A stretch of 64,000 nucleotides of DNA from Paenibacillus sp. FSL H7-0331 (GTDB lineage: Bacteria > Bacillota > Bacilli > Paenibacillales > NBRC-103111). This document shows positions 17,965 through 26,814 of this stretch, one piece after another. Each line of letters begins with the position of its first letter. The first letter of the stretch is position 1. Location: contig NZ_MRTH01000012.1 of the NCBI RefSeq assembly GCF_001956045.1, forward strand, positions 186,001 to 250,000, read 5' to 3'. The position numbers and the translations under genes were made by a program. Under the pieces are notes generated by a model. It was not told where the DNA came from, made no database searches, and was given only the letters and a program-made list of their open reading frames with translations.

Positions 17965-19923
17965 ATGGTAATGAAAAGTAAAAGGTTAGTTTGTATAATG
18001 CTATCCTTGTTGTTGTTTCAGTGCTCCACCTTTACCGCAGCAGCAGTTGATAATGTGCTGCAAAATCAGGCCGTCAATGGTGGTGTGATTAATCAAAATA
18101 TTGTGTTCGTTGATTTGAAGACTGATCATTGGGCATATGAGGCGATATCCGATTTGTCCAAAAAAGGATACATCAACGGTTATGAGGATGAAACGTTCAA
18201 ACCTGACAATTCTATTTCCCGAGAAGAATTTGCCAAACTCATTGCGACTACTTTTTATTTGGATATACCTTCACCCAAAGCACCTTCTTATTATGATGTT
18301 CAAACTGACAAATGGTCGTATCCGTATGTGGAAGCAGCCAAAGATTTTTTAACCGGCTATTATCCTCCTGGAGGCAAAGCGTTTTTTAGCCCGGAAATTA
18401 AAGCTACTCGCGAAGATGTTGCAGTTGCACTAGTCAAAACTTTGGGACTCACCACCAACGACCTTACCAACAAAAATATATTGGATCGAAAATTTAAAGA
18501 TGTAAGCAAAGTTTCCTACGGAATAAGGGATTATGTTGCGATAGCTACCGAAAGATCTTTAATCAGTGGATATGAAGATGGTACATTCCGTCCTGACAAG
18601 CCTATAACTCGCGCAGAAATCGCCACGCTTTTGTATAGAGCCATTAAGACATCGGCTAAAGATCAAGGTGATGGACCACTTCTTAAAGTAAGTGTTCCTG
18701 AAAAAACGTCAAATTCTACTGTATACATATCAGGAACAGTTAGTAACAATGCAAAGGTAACGATCAATGGCAAAGATGTAACGAAGATCATAGACGGTCA
18801 ATTTAAAGAAGGGTTTAAGTTAGAGAAGGAAGGTAGTTATGAACTTACTATTATTGCCACATTATCCAGTGGAAAAACAAACACGATAGTCAAAAAAGTG
18901 ACGTATGAAATCGAAGGTCCAGAGTTAAAGATTGATGATATTCCAGAAACCACAAGCTCACAGACGATATCGATTTCGGGTACGGTAACGGATAAGAACG
19001 ATTCGTTTCCTACCGTATATTTGAATGATGAGAAAATCCACGGTAGCAATTATTTTTCAAAGAGTGACATTGTACTTGTCGAAGGTGAGAACATTCTGGT
19101 GTTCAAAGCGAAAAACAGCTTGGATAAAGTGACCACAATTACAAAAAAGATTACCTTTACAGCGGGAGGTCCGACTCTTAAGATAGATGAAATCCCGGAG
19201 ACAACGAACTCACAGACGATATCGATATCGGGTACGGTAACGGATAAGAACGATTCGTTTCCTACCGTCTATTTAAATGATGAGAAAATTGGCGGCAGCA
19301 GTTATTTTTCGAAGAGTGATATTGTGCTGGTCGAGGGTGAGAACATTCTGGTCTTCAAAGCGAAAAACAATGTGGATAAAGTGACGACAATTACAAAAAA
19401 GATTACTTTTACAGCAGGAGGTCCGATTCTCAAGGTAGATGATATCCCGGAGACAACGAACTCACAGACGATATCCATATCAGGAACGGTGACGGACAAG
19501 AATGATTCGTTTCCAACCGTCTATTTAAATGATGAGAAGATCGGTGGCAGCAGTTATTTTTCAAAGAGAGACATCGTACTGGCTGAGGGTGAGAACATTC
19601 TGATTTTCAAAGCGAAAAACAGCGTGGGTAAAGTGACCACAGTAACCAAAAGGATCACCTTTACAGCGGGAGGTCCCATTCTCAAGGTAGATTATATTCC
19701 AGAGAAAACCTCGTCTAGCAAGATATCGGTATCAGGAACAGTAACAGATAAGAACGATTCGTTTCCGCTTGTGTATTTAAATGATGAGAAAATCGGTGGC
19801 AGCAGCTATTTTTCCAAGTATGATATTCCCTTAAAAGCGGGTGAAAACACGTTTGTATTTAAGGCTGTTAATAACCTTGGAAAGAGCTCGACGGTGACAA
19901 AAAGCGTTTATTACCAAAAGTAA
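17965..19923 (+). CDS. S-layer-homology protein with tandem Ig-like repeats
   Basis: A 652-residue secreted, wall-attached protein. Residues 1-27 are a signal peptide. Three SLH domains follow at about 48-90, 108-152 and 178-222 (for example Phe-Lys-Pro-Asp-Asn-Ser-Ile-Ser-Arg-Glu-Glu-Phe and Phe-Arg-Pro-Asp-Lys-Pro-Ile-Thr-Arg-Ala-Glu); SLH domains bind pyruvylated secondary wall polymer. A diverged beta-sandwich module (about 233-317) is followed by four near-identical 84-residue modules at 318-401, 402-485, 486-569 and 570-652, each with Ser-Gly-Thr-Val-Thr-Asp-Lys-Asn-Asp-Ser-Phe-Pro. The end of the last module is the end of the protein. Function is likely surface structure or adhesion; no catalytic domain is present. 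AAGGAG stands 8 bases before the start; ATG at 17971 is an alternative. Confidence 0.88.
   Translation: MVMKSKRLVCIMLSLLLFQCSTFTAAAVDNVLQNQAVNGGVINQNIVFVDLKTDHWAYEAISDLSKKGYINGYEDETFKPDNSISREEFAKLIATTFYLDIPSPKAPSYYDVQTDKWSYPYVEAAKDFLTGYYPPGGKAFFSPEIKATREDVAVALVKTLGLTTNDLTNKNILDRKFKDVSKVSYGIRDYVAIATERSLISGYEDGTFRPDKPITRAEIATLLYRAIKTSAKDQGDGPLLKVSVPEKTSNSTVYISGTVSNNAKVTINGKDVTKIIDGQFKEGFKLEKEGSYELTIIATLSSGKTNTIVKKVTYEIEGPELKIDDIPETTSSQTISISGTVTDKNDSFPTVYLNDEKIHGSNYFSKSDIVLVEGENILVFKAKNSLDKVTTITKKITFTAGGPTLKIDEIPETTNSQTISISGTVTDKNDSFPTVYLNDEKIGGSSYFSKSDIVLVEGENILVFKAKNNVDKVTTITKKITFTAGGPILKVDDIPETTNSQTISISGTVTDKNDSFPTVYLNDEKIGGSSYFSKRDIVLAEGENILIFKAKNSVGKVTTVTKRITFTAGGPILKVDYIPEKTSSSKISVSGTVTDKNDSFPLVYLNDEKIGGSSYFSKYDIPLKAGENTFVFKAVNNLGKSSTVTKSVYYQK
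18916..19923 (+). repeat. Four in-frame 252-bp tandem repeats
   Basis: Units begin at 18916, 19168, 19420 and 19672, each exactly 252 bp (84 codons), with no insertion or deletion between copies. Units 1-3 are closely similar at nucleotide level (long shared runs around ACGGATAAGAACGATTCGTT); unit 4 is more diverged, especially in its second half. Such arrays expand and contract by recombination. Confidence 0.92.
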
Positions 19924-20102
19924 TCAGGGGTTGGCAGGCATGATTTCTGTTAAGATTTGTCTTGTTTGATGGAGCATTTATGCCCAAACGAGCGGTCCAA
20001 GCAGCGAGAATGTCTGCTTGTTTTCTCTCCAAAGTTAATTTCTTGCGATAAAAAGATAAGTTATGCTATCATTAGTGCATTATGTTCGGGAGGTCTTGTT
20101 TC

Positions 20103-20294
20103 ATGTGGACCGTTATTTATATTGCGCCAACTGCCAAAATTGCAGATCGAATTAAGGAAAAGCTGACGGAAGAAGGCTTTCTTGTTCAAGTACGGGCGAT
20201 TAACATGACTAAGAATCAATTTGAAATCGTGGTTCCTGAAGGTGAAGTGGAAGAAGTGCAGGACGTACTCAACTCCATTTTGCATAGACATTAA
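20103..20294 (+). CDS. Small conserved protein upstream of accD, function unknown
   Basis: A 63-residue cytoplasmic protein with an alpha/beta pattern (Trp-Thr-Val-Ile-Tyr-Ile-Ala, a charged helix, then Phe-Leu-Val-Gln-Val-Arg-Ala-Ile and Phe-Glu-Ile-Val-Val-Pro-Glu-Gly-Glu-Val-Glu-Glu-Val). The shape resembles small ferredoxin-like or DUF2007-type folds. GGGAGG at 20088-20093 lies 9 bases before the ATG, so it is very likely translated. It is 51 bp upstream of accD in the same direction. No function is assigned; some databases attach unrelated enzyme names to similar short proteins, which nothing here supports. Confidence 0.7.
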   Translation: MWTVIYIAPTAKIADRIKEKLTEEGFLVQVRAINMTKNQFEIVVPEGEVEEVQDVLNSILHRH

Positions 20295-20345
20295 CGTGAG
20301 AATGAAGGACCGCATTTGAACAACAACAGCAAGTGAGGTGTAGCC

Positions 20346-21257
20346 GTGCAATTTAAAGACTTTTTTCAGAAAAAAAAGTATGCGACCATTCCAGGCGCCA
20401 ATAGAACTACAGTGCCGCGGGTCGATGAGAACGGGGAAAACATTCCTGACGACAAGCCCAAGAGGGAAATTCCCGAAGGCTTGATGAATAAATGTCCGAA
20501 GTGTGCAACGATTCAATTTTCCAAGGAACTGGAAAAGAATCTCAAGGTGTGCAGCACATGTGGATACCATTTCAAATTAAGTGCGGTTGAGCGGATCCAG
20601 ATGGTCATGGATGAGGGCCGTTTTTTTGAATATGACAGTGAAATGATTTCCGAGGACCCGCTGGAATTCCCGGATTATGTGAACAAATATCGTAAAGCAG
20701 TGGACACGACTGGCATGAACGATGCCGTTATTACCGGTGAAGGTACAATAGGTGGGTTTCCGGTTGTTGCCGCGGTGATGAGCTTCGATTTTATGGGCGG
20801 TACCCTGGGCTCGGTTGTTGGGGAAAAAGTGACATCAGCAATTGAGCTTGCGATACAGAAGAAGTATCCGATCATCATCTTCTCCACCTCGGGTGGCGCG
20901 AGGATGCAGGAGAGTATCCTCAGTCTGATGCAGATGGCCAAAACAAGTGCTGCCTTGGCACAATTGAACGAGCAGGGCGGCTTGTTTATTTCCGTGATTA
21001 CGGACCCTACCTTCGGGGGCGTATCCGCTAGTTATGCTATGCTGGGCGATTATATTATTGCTGAGCCGGGTGCAGCCTTCGGATTTACCGGACGCCGTGT
21101 TATTGAACAAACCATTCGTCAAAAGCTGCCCGACAATTTCCAAACCGCGGAATTTAACTTAAGCCACGGTCAGGTGGATATGGTAGTGGTACGTAAGGAT
21201 ATGAAAAGCACTTTGATCCGCTTGCTGGATTTGCATGTCGTAAAGGGGGATTTGTAG
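20346..21257 (+). CDS. accD: Acetyl-CoA carboxylase carboxyltransferase beta subunit
   Basis: A 303-residue subunit that, with AccA, transfers CO2 from carboxybiotin to acetyl-CoA to form malonyl-CoA for fatty acid synthesis. An N-terminal four-cysteine zinc ribbon (Cys-Pro-Lys-Cys ... Cys-Ser-Thr-Cys) is followed by a crotonase-fold carboxyltransferase domain with Phe-Met-Gly-Gly-Thr-Leu-Gly-Ser-Val-Val-Gly-Glu and Thr-Ser-Gly-Gly-Ala-Arg-Met-Gln-Glu motifs. The start is GTG with GTGAGGTG upstream. One base separates its stop from accA. Confidence 0.95.
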   Translation: MQFKDFFQKKKYATIPGANRTTVPRVDENGENIPDDKPKREIPEGLMNKCPKCATIQFSKELEKNLKVCSTCGYHFKLSAVERIQMVMDEGRFFEYDSEMISEDPLEFPDYVNKYRKAVDTTGMNDAVITGEGTIGGFPVVAAVMSFDFMGGTLGSVVGEKVTSAIELAIQKKYPIIIFSTSGGARMQESILSLMQMAKTSAALAQLNEQGGLFISVITDPTFGGVSASYAMLGDYIIAEPGAAFGFTGRRVIEQTIRQKLPDNFQTAEFNLSHGQVDMVVVRKDMKSTLIRLLDLHVVKGDL

Positions 21258-21258
21258 A

Positions 21259-22239
21259 ATGGCAGGTGAATTACCCTTTGAACAGCCTTTGTTGGAGCTG
21301 AAGGCTAAGATCGAGGAATTGCGTAATTTCGGATCTGAAAGGCAAATGGATTTTTCCGATGAGATTGCCCGCTTGGAGAATCGCTACGAGCAATTAGCGG
21401 CCGAGCTGTACAGCAGTATGACCACATCCCAAAAAATGCAGCTGGCCCGTCATCCGCAGCGGCCGACAACACTTGATTATATACAGCTTATTTTTACCGA
21501 TTATATGGAGCTGCATGGCGACCGCTTATACGGCGATGATCTGGCTATTATTGGTGGCTTGGCGAGGCTTGGCGGCGTTCCCGTTACTGTGATCGGGCAT
21601 CAAAAGGGCAAGGATACGAAGGATAATATTGCCCGCCACTTCGGCATGCCTCATCCAGATGGCTTGCGTAAAGGCTTGCGCTTGATGAAGCAGGCGAACA
21701 AATTCAAGCGACCTATCATTACCTTTATTGATACACCGGGAGCTTATCCAGGTAGTGCAGCCGAGGAACGCGGACAAGGCGAGGCTATCGCCAGAAACCT
21801 GATGGAGATGGCTTCTTTTGGCGTGCCGATTCTATGTGTGGTCATCGGTGAAGGCGGCAGCGGCGGGGCGTTGGCTCTCGGTGTCGGCAATCGCGTGTTT
21901 ATGCTTGAGAATTCAATCTATTCAGTCAGCACGCCGGAAGCGGCTTCCTCGATTTTGTACAAGGATGCTACAAGATCAGGTGAAGTGGCCGAGGCAATGA
22001 AAATAACCGCCGATCATATTTTGAAATTAGGGGTTATTGATGCGATTATCCCTGAGCCACGCGGCGGTGCCCATCGCGATCTGGCGTCTTTGGCAGAGGT
22101 CATTAAAGAAACCTTAATAAATAATTTGCAGGAGTTGGCTGTTCTTTCAGAGAAAGAGCTAGTAGAAGACCGTTATAAGAAATTCAGGAAAATCGGAAGG
22201 TTTACTTACACTCAGGAGGGTAATCACAATCATGCGTAA
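21259..22239 (+). CDS. accA: Acetyl-CoA carboxylase carboxyltransferase alpha subunit
   Basis: A 326-residue partner of AccD. The conserved regions [24 protein letters not shown] and [10 protein letters not shown] are all present, so the acetyl-CoA site is intact. It overlaps the first eight bases of pyk, so accD, accA and pyk are one operon. Confidence 0.95.
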   Translation: MAGELPFEQPLLELKAKIEELRNFGSERQMDFSDEIARLENRYEQLAAELYSSMTTSQKMQLARHPQRPTTLDYIQLIFTDYMELHGDRLYGDDLAIIGGLARLGGVPVTVIGHQKGKDTKDNIARHFGMPHPDGLRKGLRLMKQANKFKRPIITFIDTPGAYPGSAAEERGQGEAIARNLMEMASFGVPILCVVIGEGGSGGALALGVGNRVFMLENSIYSVSTPEAASSILYKDATRSGEVAEAMKITADHILKLGVIDAIIPEPRGGAHRDLASLAEVIKETLINNLQELAVLSEKELVEDRYKKFRKIGRFTYTQEGNHNHA

Positions 22240-23989
22240 AACGAAAATAGTATGTACCATAGGTCCGGTAAGTGAGTCACTGGAAATGTTTAAAAAGCTT
22301 ATCAACGGCGGAATGAACGTATGCCGTTTGAACTTCTCGCACGGCGATTTTGAAGAGCACGGCAACCGGATCAAGAACGTTCGTCAGGCTGCTGAGGAGC
22401 TGAATAAGACCGTTGCTATTCTATTGGATACCAAAGGCCCGGAAATTCGTACAGGCAAGCTGAAGGACGATCAGAAGGTTGAGCTTGTGCAGGATCAATT
22501 TATCACGCTAACAACTGAGGAAATTATCGGAGATGCGAACCGTGTGCATATCACTTATGCCGATTTGCCAAGAGATGTCAGAGTCGGCGCAACCATCCTG
22601 ATCGATGACGGTTTAATCGGTTTAGAGGTTGTAGACAAAACCTTTACTGAAATCAAATGCCGCATTGTCAATGGCGGTCTATTGGGCGGTAAAAAAGGTG
22701 TTAACGTACCAGGCGTTAAAATTAATCTTCCGGGTATTACGGAAAAAGACGCTAACGATATCATCTTTGGTATCGAGCAGGGTGTCGATTTTATCGCTGC
22801 TTCATTCGTACGTAAGGCTAGCGACGTTATCGAAATTCGTGAAATTTTGGAGCGTCACAACGCTACTCATATCCAAATCATTTCCAAAATCGAAAACCAG
22901 GAGGGTGTCGATAACCTGGATGAAATTTTGGAGGTTTCCGATGGCTTAATGGTTGCTCGTGGCGATCTTGGTGTGGAAATTCCCGCTGAAGATGTGCCTA
23001 TCGTACAAAAAGCGATGATCAAGAAATGTAATCAAGCCGGTAAACCGGTTATTACAGCGACGATGATGCTGGATTCCATGCAGCGCAATCCGCGCCCAAC
23101 CCGTGCGGAAGCAAGTGACGTGGCCAATGCGATTTTTGACGGAACAGATGCTGTGATGCTGTCCGGTGAAACAGCAGCCGGGAAATATCCGCTTGAGTCC
23201 GTTATGATGATGGCTCGTATTGCTGAGCGTGCAGAGAGTGCGTTGGAGCACCGTGAAATTTTTATTCGTCAAAGCAATGCACAACAAAAAACGGTAACCG
23301 AAGCGATCTCGCAAGCGGTAGCCAATTCTGCACTGGATCTGGAAGCCAAAGCGATATTGACTTCTACGGAAAGTGGCTATACTGCTCGTATGGTGTCCAA
23401 ATACCGTCCGAAAGCACCGATTATTGCAGTCACTCCAATTGACCATGTACTGCGTCGCTTATCGCTGGTGTGGGGCGTTATCCCGGTTAAGGGCGAGCAT
23501 TGTGAAACAACGGACGAGCTGTTCAGCCGCGCGGTTGACAGCAGCTTGGATGCAGGACTCGTTAGTCTTGGTGATCTGGTTGTTATTACGGCTGGTGTGC
23601 CAGTAGGCCGCTCTGGAACGACGAACCTGATTAAGGTTCATCAAATTGGTGATATGATTGCTAAAGGTCAAGGCATCGGAACACAAATTGCAACAGGTAC
23701 AGTAGTTGCAGCCAAAAGTGCAGAAGAAGCTAATGCCAAGGCAGTTGAAGGCTGCATCCTGGTTACCGTAACAACGGATAAGGACTATATGCCTGCGATC
23801 GAAAAAGCATCCGCGATTATCACCGAAACAGGTGGAATCACCTCACATGCAGCAGTGGTTGGTATCTCGCTCAGCAAAACTGTTGTTGTTGGGGTTGAAC
23901 GTGCTTTGGAGCTCATTAAAGACGGCACGGAAGTGTCGATTTATCCAGAGGTTGGTGTGATCTACTCCGGAAGCGCACGCGTTCTTTAA
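22232..23989 (+). CDS. pyk: Pyruvate kinase with C-terminal PEP-utiliser-like domain
   Basis: A 585-residue glycolytic enzyme converting PEP and ADP to pyruvate and ATP. The N-terminus [11 protein letters not shown] and the active-site [10 protein letters not shown] and [10 protein letters not shown] motifs are intact. Residues after about 475 form the extra domain typical of Bacillus/Geobacillus enzymes, with [10 protein letters not shown] like the PEP-utilising phosphohistidine domain. AGGAGGG lies inside the end of accA. Unlike B. subtilis, no pfkA lies between accA and pyk. Confidence 0.96.
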   Translation: MRKTKIVCTIGPVSESLEMFKKLINGGMNVCRLNFSHGDFEEHGNRIKNVRQAAEELNKTVAILLDTKGPEIRTGKLKDDQKVELVQDQFITLTTEEIIGDANRVHITYADLPRDVRVGATILIDDGLIGLEVVDKTFTEIKCRIVNGGLLGGKKGVNVPGVKINLPGITEKDANDIIFGIEQGVDFIAASFVRKASDVIEIREILERHNATHIQIISKIENQEGVDNLDEILEVSDGLMVARGDLGVEIPAEDVPIVQKAMIKKCNQAGKPVITATMMLDSMQRNPRPTRAEASDVANAIFDGTDAVMLSGETAAGKYPLESVMMMARIAERAESALEHREIFIRQSNAQQKTVTEAISQAVANSALDLEAKAILTSTESGYTARMVSKYRPKAPIIAVTPIDHVLRRLSLVWGVIPVKGEHCETTDELFSRAVDSSLDAGLVSLGDLVVITAGVPVGRSGTTNLIKVHQIGDMIAKGQGIGTQIATGTVVAAKSAEEANAKAVEGCILVTVTTDKDYMPAIEKASAIITETGGITSHAAVVGISLSKTVVVGVERALELIKDGTEVSIYPEVGVIYSGSARVL

Positions 23990-24008
23990 TTAACAGGTAT
24001 ACCGTAAT

Positions 24009-24052
24009 CAAAAGAGTGAACTCGATAAGCATGTCGGTTTCACTCTTTTTTT
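24009..24052 (+). terminator. pyk terminator
   Basis: AAAAGAGTGAAC at 24010 onwards pairs with GTTTCACTCTTTT, the latter running into seven T. It ends the accD-accA-pyk operon. Confidence 0.9.
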
Positions 24053-24145
24053 GCGACTATATAAGCAGTAGAACGTGTTCTAATGATGGATTGCAGCCGG
24101 AAGAGTGAGAAGAAAGCTAACTTGGGATGATAGAAGGCAGGAGGT

Positions 24146-24574
24146 ATGAATGAAACTATGGAATTATCGGCATGGTTTGCATATACTTTAAGAGTACGTT
24201 ACCAGGAAACGGATCAGATGGGCGTTGTTTACCATACGAATTATGTCAATTGGTTTGAAATCGGACGAACCGAGCTCATTCGTTCTATGGGCATGACGTA
24301 CAAAGAGATAGAGGAAAAGGGCGTATTACTGCCCCTGATTGATTTGCAGATGCAGTTTAAGCTTCCTGCCAATTATGATGATCTGATTACGATACGAACC
24401 CGGATTGCGGAATACTCGAGCATTCGATTGCATTTTGATTCCGAGATCCGCCGTGGGGAAGAATTGCTGGTCAGCGGGTGCACCAAGCATGTATGGGTCA
24501 ATCGGGCATGGAAACCGACGCGCATTGACAGGGCCCTACCCGAGTTATATGCTTTGATACATAACCAACCATGA
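24146..24574 (+). CDS. Acyl-CoA thioesterase of the YbgC/4HBT family
   Basis: A 142-residue hotdog-fold thioesterase. The Arg-Tyr-Gln-Glu-Thr-Asp-Gln-Met-Gly-Val-Val-Tyr-His-Thr-Asn-Tyr motif holds the catalytic Asp23, as in 4-hydroxybenzoyl-CoA thioesterase and YbgC. It likely hydrolyses an acyl-CoA in the cytoplasm; the physiological substrate is unknown. The start is uncertain: AGGAGG at 24139-24144 is only one base from ATG 24146, while ATG 24158 lies 13 bases away; the conserved fold begins after either. It sits alone between two terminated or promoter-bearing regions. Confidence 0.82.
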   Translation: MNETMELSAWFAYTLRVRYQETDQMGVVYHTNYVNWFEIGRTELIRSMGMTYKEIEEKGVLLPLIDLQMQFKLPANYDDLITIRTRIAEYSSIRLHFDSEIRRGEELLVSGCTKHVWVNRAWKPTRIDRALPELYALIHNQP

Positions 24575-24577
24575 CAG

Positions 24578-24594
24578 TTTACAAATAATTAACA
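24578..24594 (+). promoter_or_regulatory. Pho box upstream of ppk
   Basis: TTTACA at 24578-24583 and TTAACA at 24589-24594 are direct repeats with an 11-bp period, the arrangement known for PhoP binding in Bacillus. The first 16 bases recur exactly upstream of the phoR-phoP genes (60322-60337). Confidence 0.65.
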
Positions 24595-24610
24595 TAAATC
24601 GCATCTTCTG

Positions 24611-24637
24611 TTGACATTGTCGAGCTACGATGAAAAT
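24611..24637 (+). promoter_or_regulatory. Candidate ppk promoter
   Basis: A perfect -35 hexamer TTGACA at 24611-24616 is followed about 15-17 bp later by an AT-rich GAAAAT/AAATAG stretch that could serve as a weak -10. The Pho box lies just upstream, consistent with activation compensating for a poor -10. Confidence 0.45.
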
Positions 24638-24720
24638 AGCAGAATGAGAGTAGAAATAGCGCGAAAGCTATCGAATTTCATTTTGAAACTGGTCGAATTC
24701 TATGGAGGTTACGCAACATT

Positions 24721-26814
24721 ATGAGAGAGATCGCGGCGCCTAGAGAAAGAGAAGCATCGTCTAATTATATTAACCGTGATTTAAGCTGGCTTGAGTTTAA
24801 TTGGCGTGTATTGCAAGAAGCTCAGGATGCGGAAACGCCTTTACTGGAAAGAGCCAAGTTTCTGGCCATCGTAGCGTCCAATTTGGATGAGTTTATGAGT
24901 GTGCGGGTTGCGGGTATTAAAGATCAGATTAAAGCGGGTTACATAAAAAAAGACTTTACCGGCTATACCCCAGCGGGCTTGTTCAAACGTATTATGAAGC
25001 GGTCAGCGAAAATGGTATCCGAGCAGTATAAATCATACCGGGATGTTTCCAGACAATTGGCTAAAGAAGGTATTATATTTACGGATTATGAGGACTTGAA
25101 TATCAGTCAGCGCAAAGCGATGGATATTTATTTTCATGATATTGTGTTTCCGGTGTTGACACCGATGGCTGTGGATCAGAGCCGCCCGTTTCCTTTGGTG
25201 CATACACAGGCTGTCTACCTCGCTGTTGTGTTGATGAAGGAGGGCGATGATCCGGAGGAGGAGCCGTATTTTGCGATTGTACAGGTCCCTTCCAATTTGG
25301 CCCGTTGTATTGAGGTGCCAGCAAGATCGAACAGCAAGAAGCATGAATTTGTATTGCTTGAGGATTTGATTGAACATCATATTAAGACTTTATTTTCCGG
25401 TTATACGCCGATTTCGGTGCATGGCTTCCGCTTGACACGTAATGCCGATTTAACGCTGAATGAGGAAGGCGCCGAGGACCTGCTTGAAGAGATCGAGAAG
25501 GAGCTTCGCCGTCGTCGCTGGGGCGCGCCTGTAAGACTTGAGGTACAAAAGGGCATTCATGCTTACGCGCTAACTCAATTGATGGACGAATTTGAGGTCA
25601 CCGATAATTCTATTGAGATAGATGGCCCGTTAGATTTAAGCTTCTTGATGAAGCTGGTCTTTTCTCTAAAGGGTTACGATAATCTAAAATACAAACCTAT
25701 CGAGCCTGTATATCCGTCGGAGCTGCTGGAAGTGGAGGACATATTCGGGAAGCTGAGGCAGCAGGATGTACTGCTCTATCATCCATATGAATCCTTTGAC
25801 GCGGTAACCGATTTTGTCGTGCAGGCAGCGTATGACGCCGATGTGTTGGCTATCAAAATGACATTGTACCGGGTCAGCGGCAATTCTCCTTTGATCCAGG
25901 CATTGGCAAGAGCGGCTGAATCGGGCAAGCAGGTAACGGTCGTCGTTGAGCTTAAAGCCCGTTTTGATGAAGAACGTAATATAGCATGGGCAAGAAAGCT
26001 GGAGCAGTCCGGATGTCATGTTGTTTATGGATTGGTAGGCTTAAAAACGCATGCCAAGATCACCTTGGTTGTCCGTCAGGAGCCAGATGGCTTACGTCGT
26101 TATGTCCACGTCGGTACGGGAAATTATAATGATAGCACGGCTAAACTCTACACAGACATTGGTCTGTTTACATCTGATCCGATCATTGGTGAGGATGCGT
26201 CGGCTCTGTTCAATGAGGTTACCGGCTATTCGGCACCTCATAACTGGAAAGCATTTGGGGTTGCGCCTACGGTGATGAAGGATAGACTATTTGAGAAAAT
26301 TCGCCGTGAAGCCCAGCATGCAGTCGAAGGTAGACCAGCCCGTATCATTGCCAAGCTGAATTCACTATCCAATCAGGAAATGATCGACGAGTTATATGAG
26401 GCATCCAAGGCAGGTGTCAAAATCGAGCTTATCGTTCGCGGAGTGTGTTGTTTACGGCCGGGTGTAGAGGGCTTGAGTGAAAATATTAGTGTGATTAGTA
26501 TCGTGGACCGTTTTCTGGAGCATTCGCGTATTATTTATTTTGAAAACGGCGGAGAGAACGAGATGTACCTGTCCAGCGCGGATTGGATGACAAGAAACCT
26601 GACGAAACGAATTGAACTGACTTGCCCGGTATTCGATCAGGATTTACGCAAGATCCTGATGCGAATACTGGAGTTGAGCCTGGGCGATAACGTGAAGGCT
26701 CGGATGCTGCAGTCCAATGGCATGTATGCAAGAGTCATCAACGAGGCACCGCCGCTAAGAAGCCAGTTTGAAGCGATGAAAATCAAAGTCTGGAAAAAGA
26801 AATCTCACTCCTGA
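24721..26814 (+). CDS. ppk: Polyphosphate kinase 1
   Basis: A 697-residue enzyme that polymerises the gamma phosphate of ATP into polyphosphate. The four Ppk1 domains are recognisable: N-terminal (Tyr-Ile-Asn-Arg-Asp-Leu-Ser-Trp-Leu-Glu-Phe-Asn), head, and two phospholipase-D-like C domains. The autophosphorylated histidine is His444 in Leu-Lys-Thr-His-Ala-Lys and the second conserved one His463 in Val-His-Val-Gly-Thr-Gly-Asn-Tyr-Asn. GGAGGT at 24704-24709 precedes the ATG. It is convergent with ppx, their ends overlapping by ten bases, and is preceded by a Pho-box pair, so phosphate-limited induction is likely. Confidence 0.95.
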   Translation: MREIAAPREREASSNYINRDLSWLEFNWRVLQEAQDAETPLLERAKFLAIVASNLDEFMSVRVAGIKDQIKAGYIKKDFTGYTPAGLFKRIMKRSAKMVSEQYKSYRDVSRQLAKEGIIFTDYEDLNISQRKAMDIYFHDIVFPVLTPMAVDQSRPFPLVHTQAVYLAVVLMKEGDDPEEEPYFAIVQVPSNLARCIEVPARSNSKKHEFVLLEDLIEHHIKTLFSGYTPISVHGFRLTRNADLTLNEEGAEDLLEEIEKELRRRRWGAPVRLEVQKGIHAYALTQLMDEFEVTDNSIEIDGPLDLSFLMKLVFSLKGYDNLKYKPIEPVYPSELLEVEDIFGKLRQQDVLLYHPYESFDAVTDFVVQAAYDADVLAIKMTLYRVSGNSPLIQALARAAESGKQVTVVVELKARFDEERNIAWARKLEQSGCHVVYGLVGLKTHAKITLVVRQEPDGLRRYVHVGTGNYNDSTAKLYTDIGLFTSDPIIGEDASALFNEVTGYSAPHNWKAFGVAPTVMKDRLFEKIRREAQHAVEGRPARIIAKLNSLSNQEMIDELYEASKAGVKIELIVRGVCCLRPGVEGLSENISVISIVDRFLEHSRIIYFENGGENEMYLSSADWMTRNLTKRIELTCPVFDQDLRKILMRILELSLGDNVKARMLQSNGMYARVINEAPPLRSQFEAMKIKVWKKKSHS

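Noticed and set aside
18916..19923. Regular repeats read as a possible CRISPR array
   Set aside because: The units are 252 bp, in frame and coding; there are no short repeats with unique spacers.
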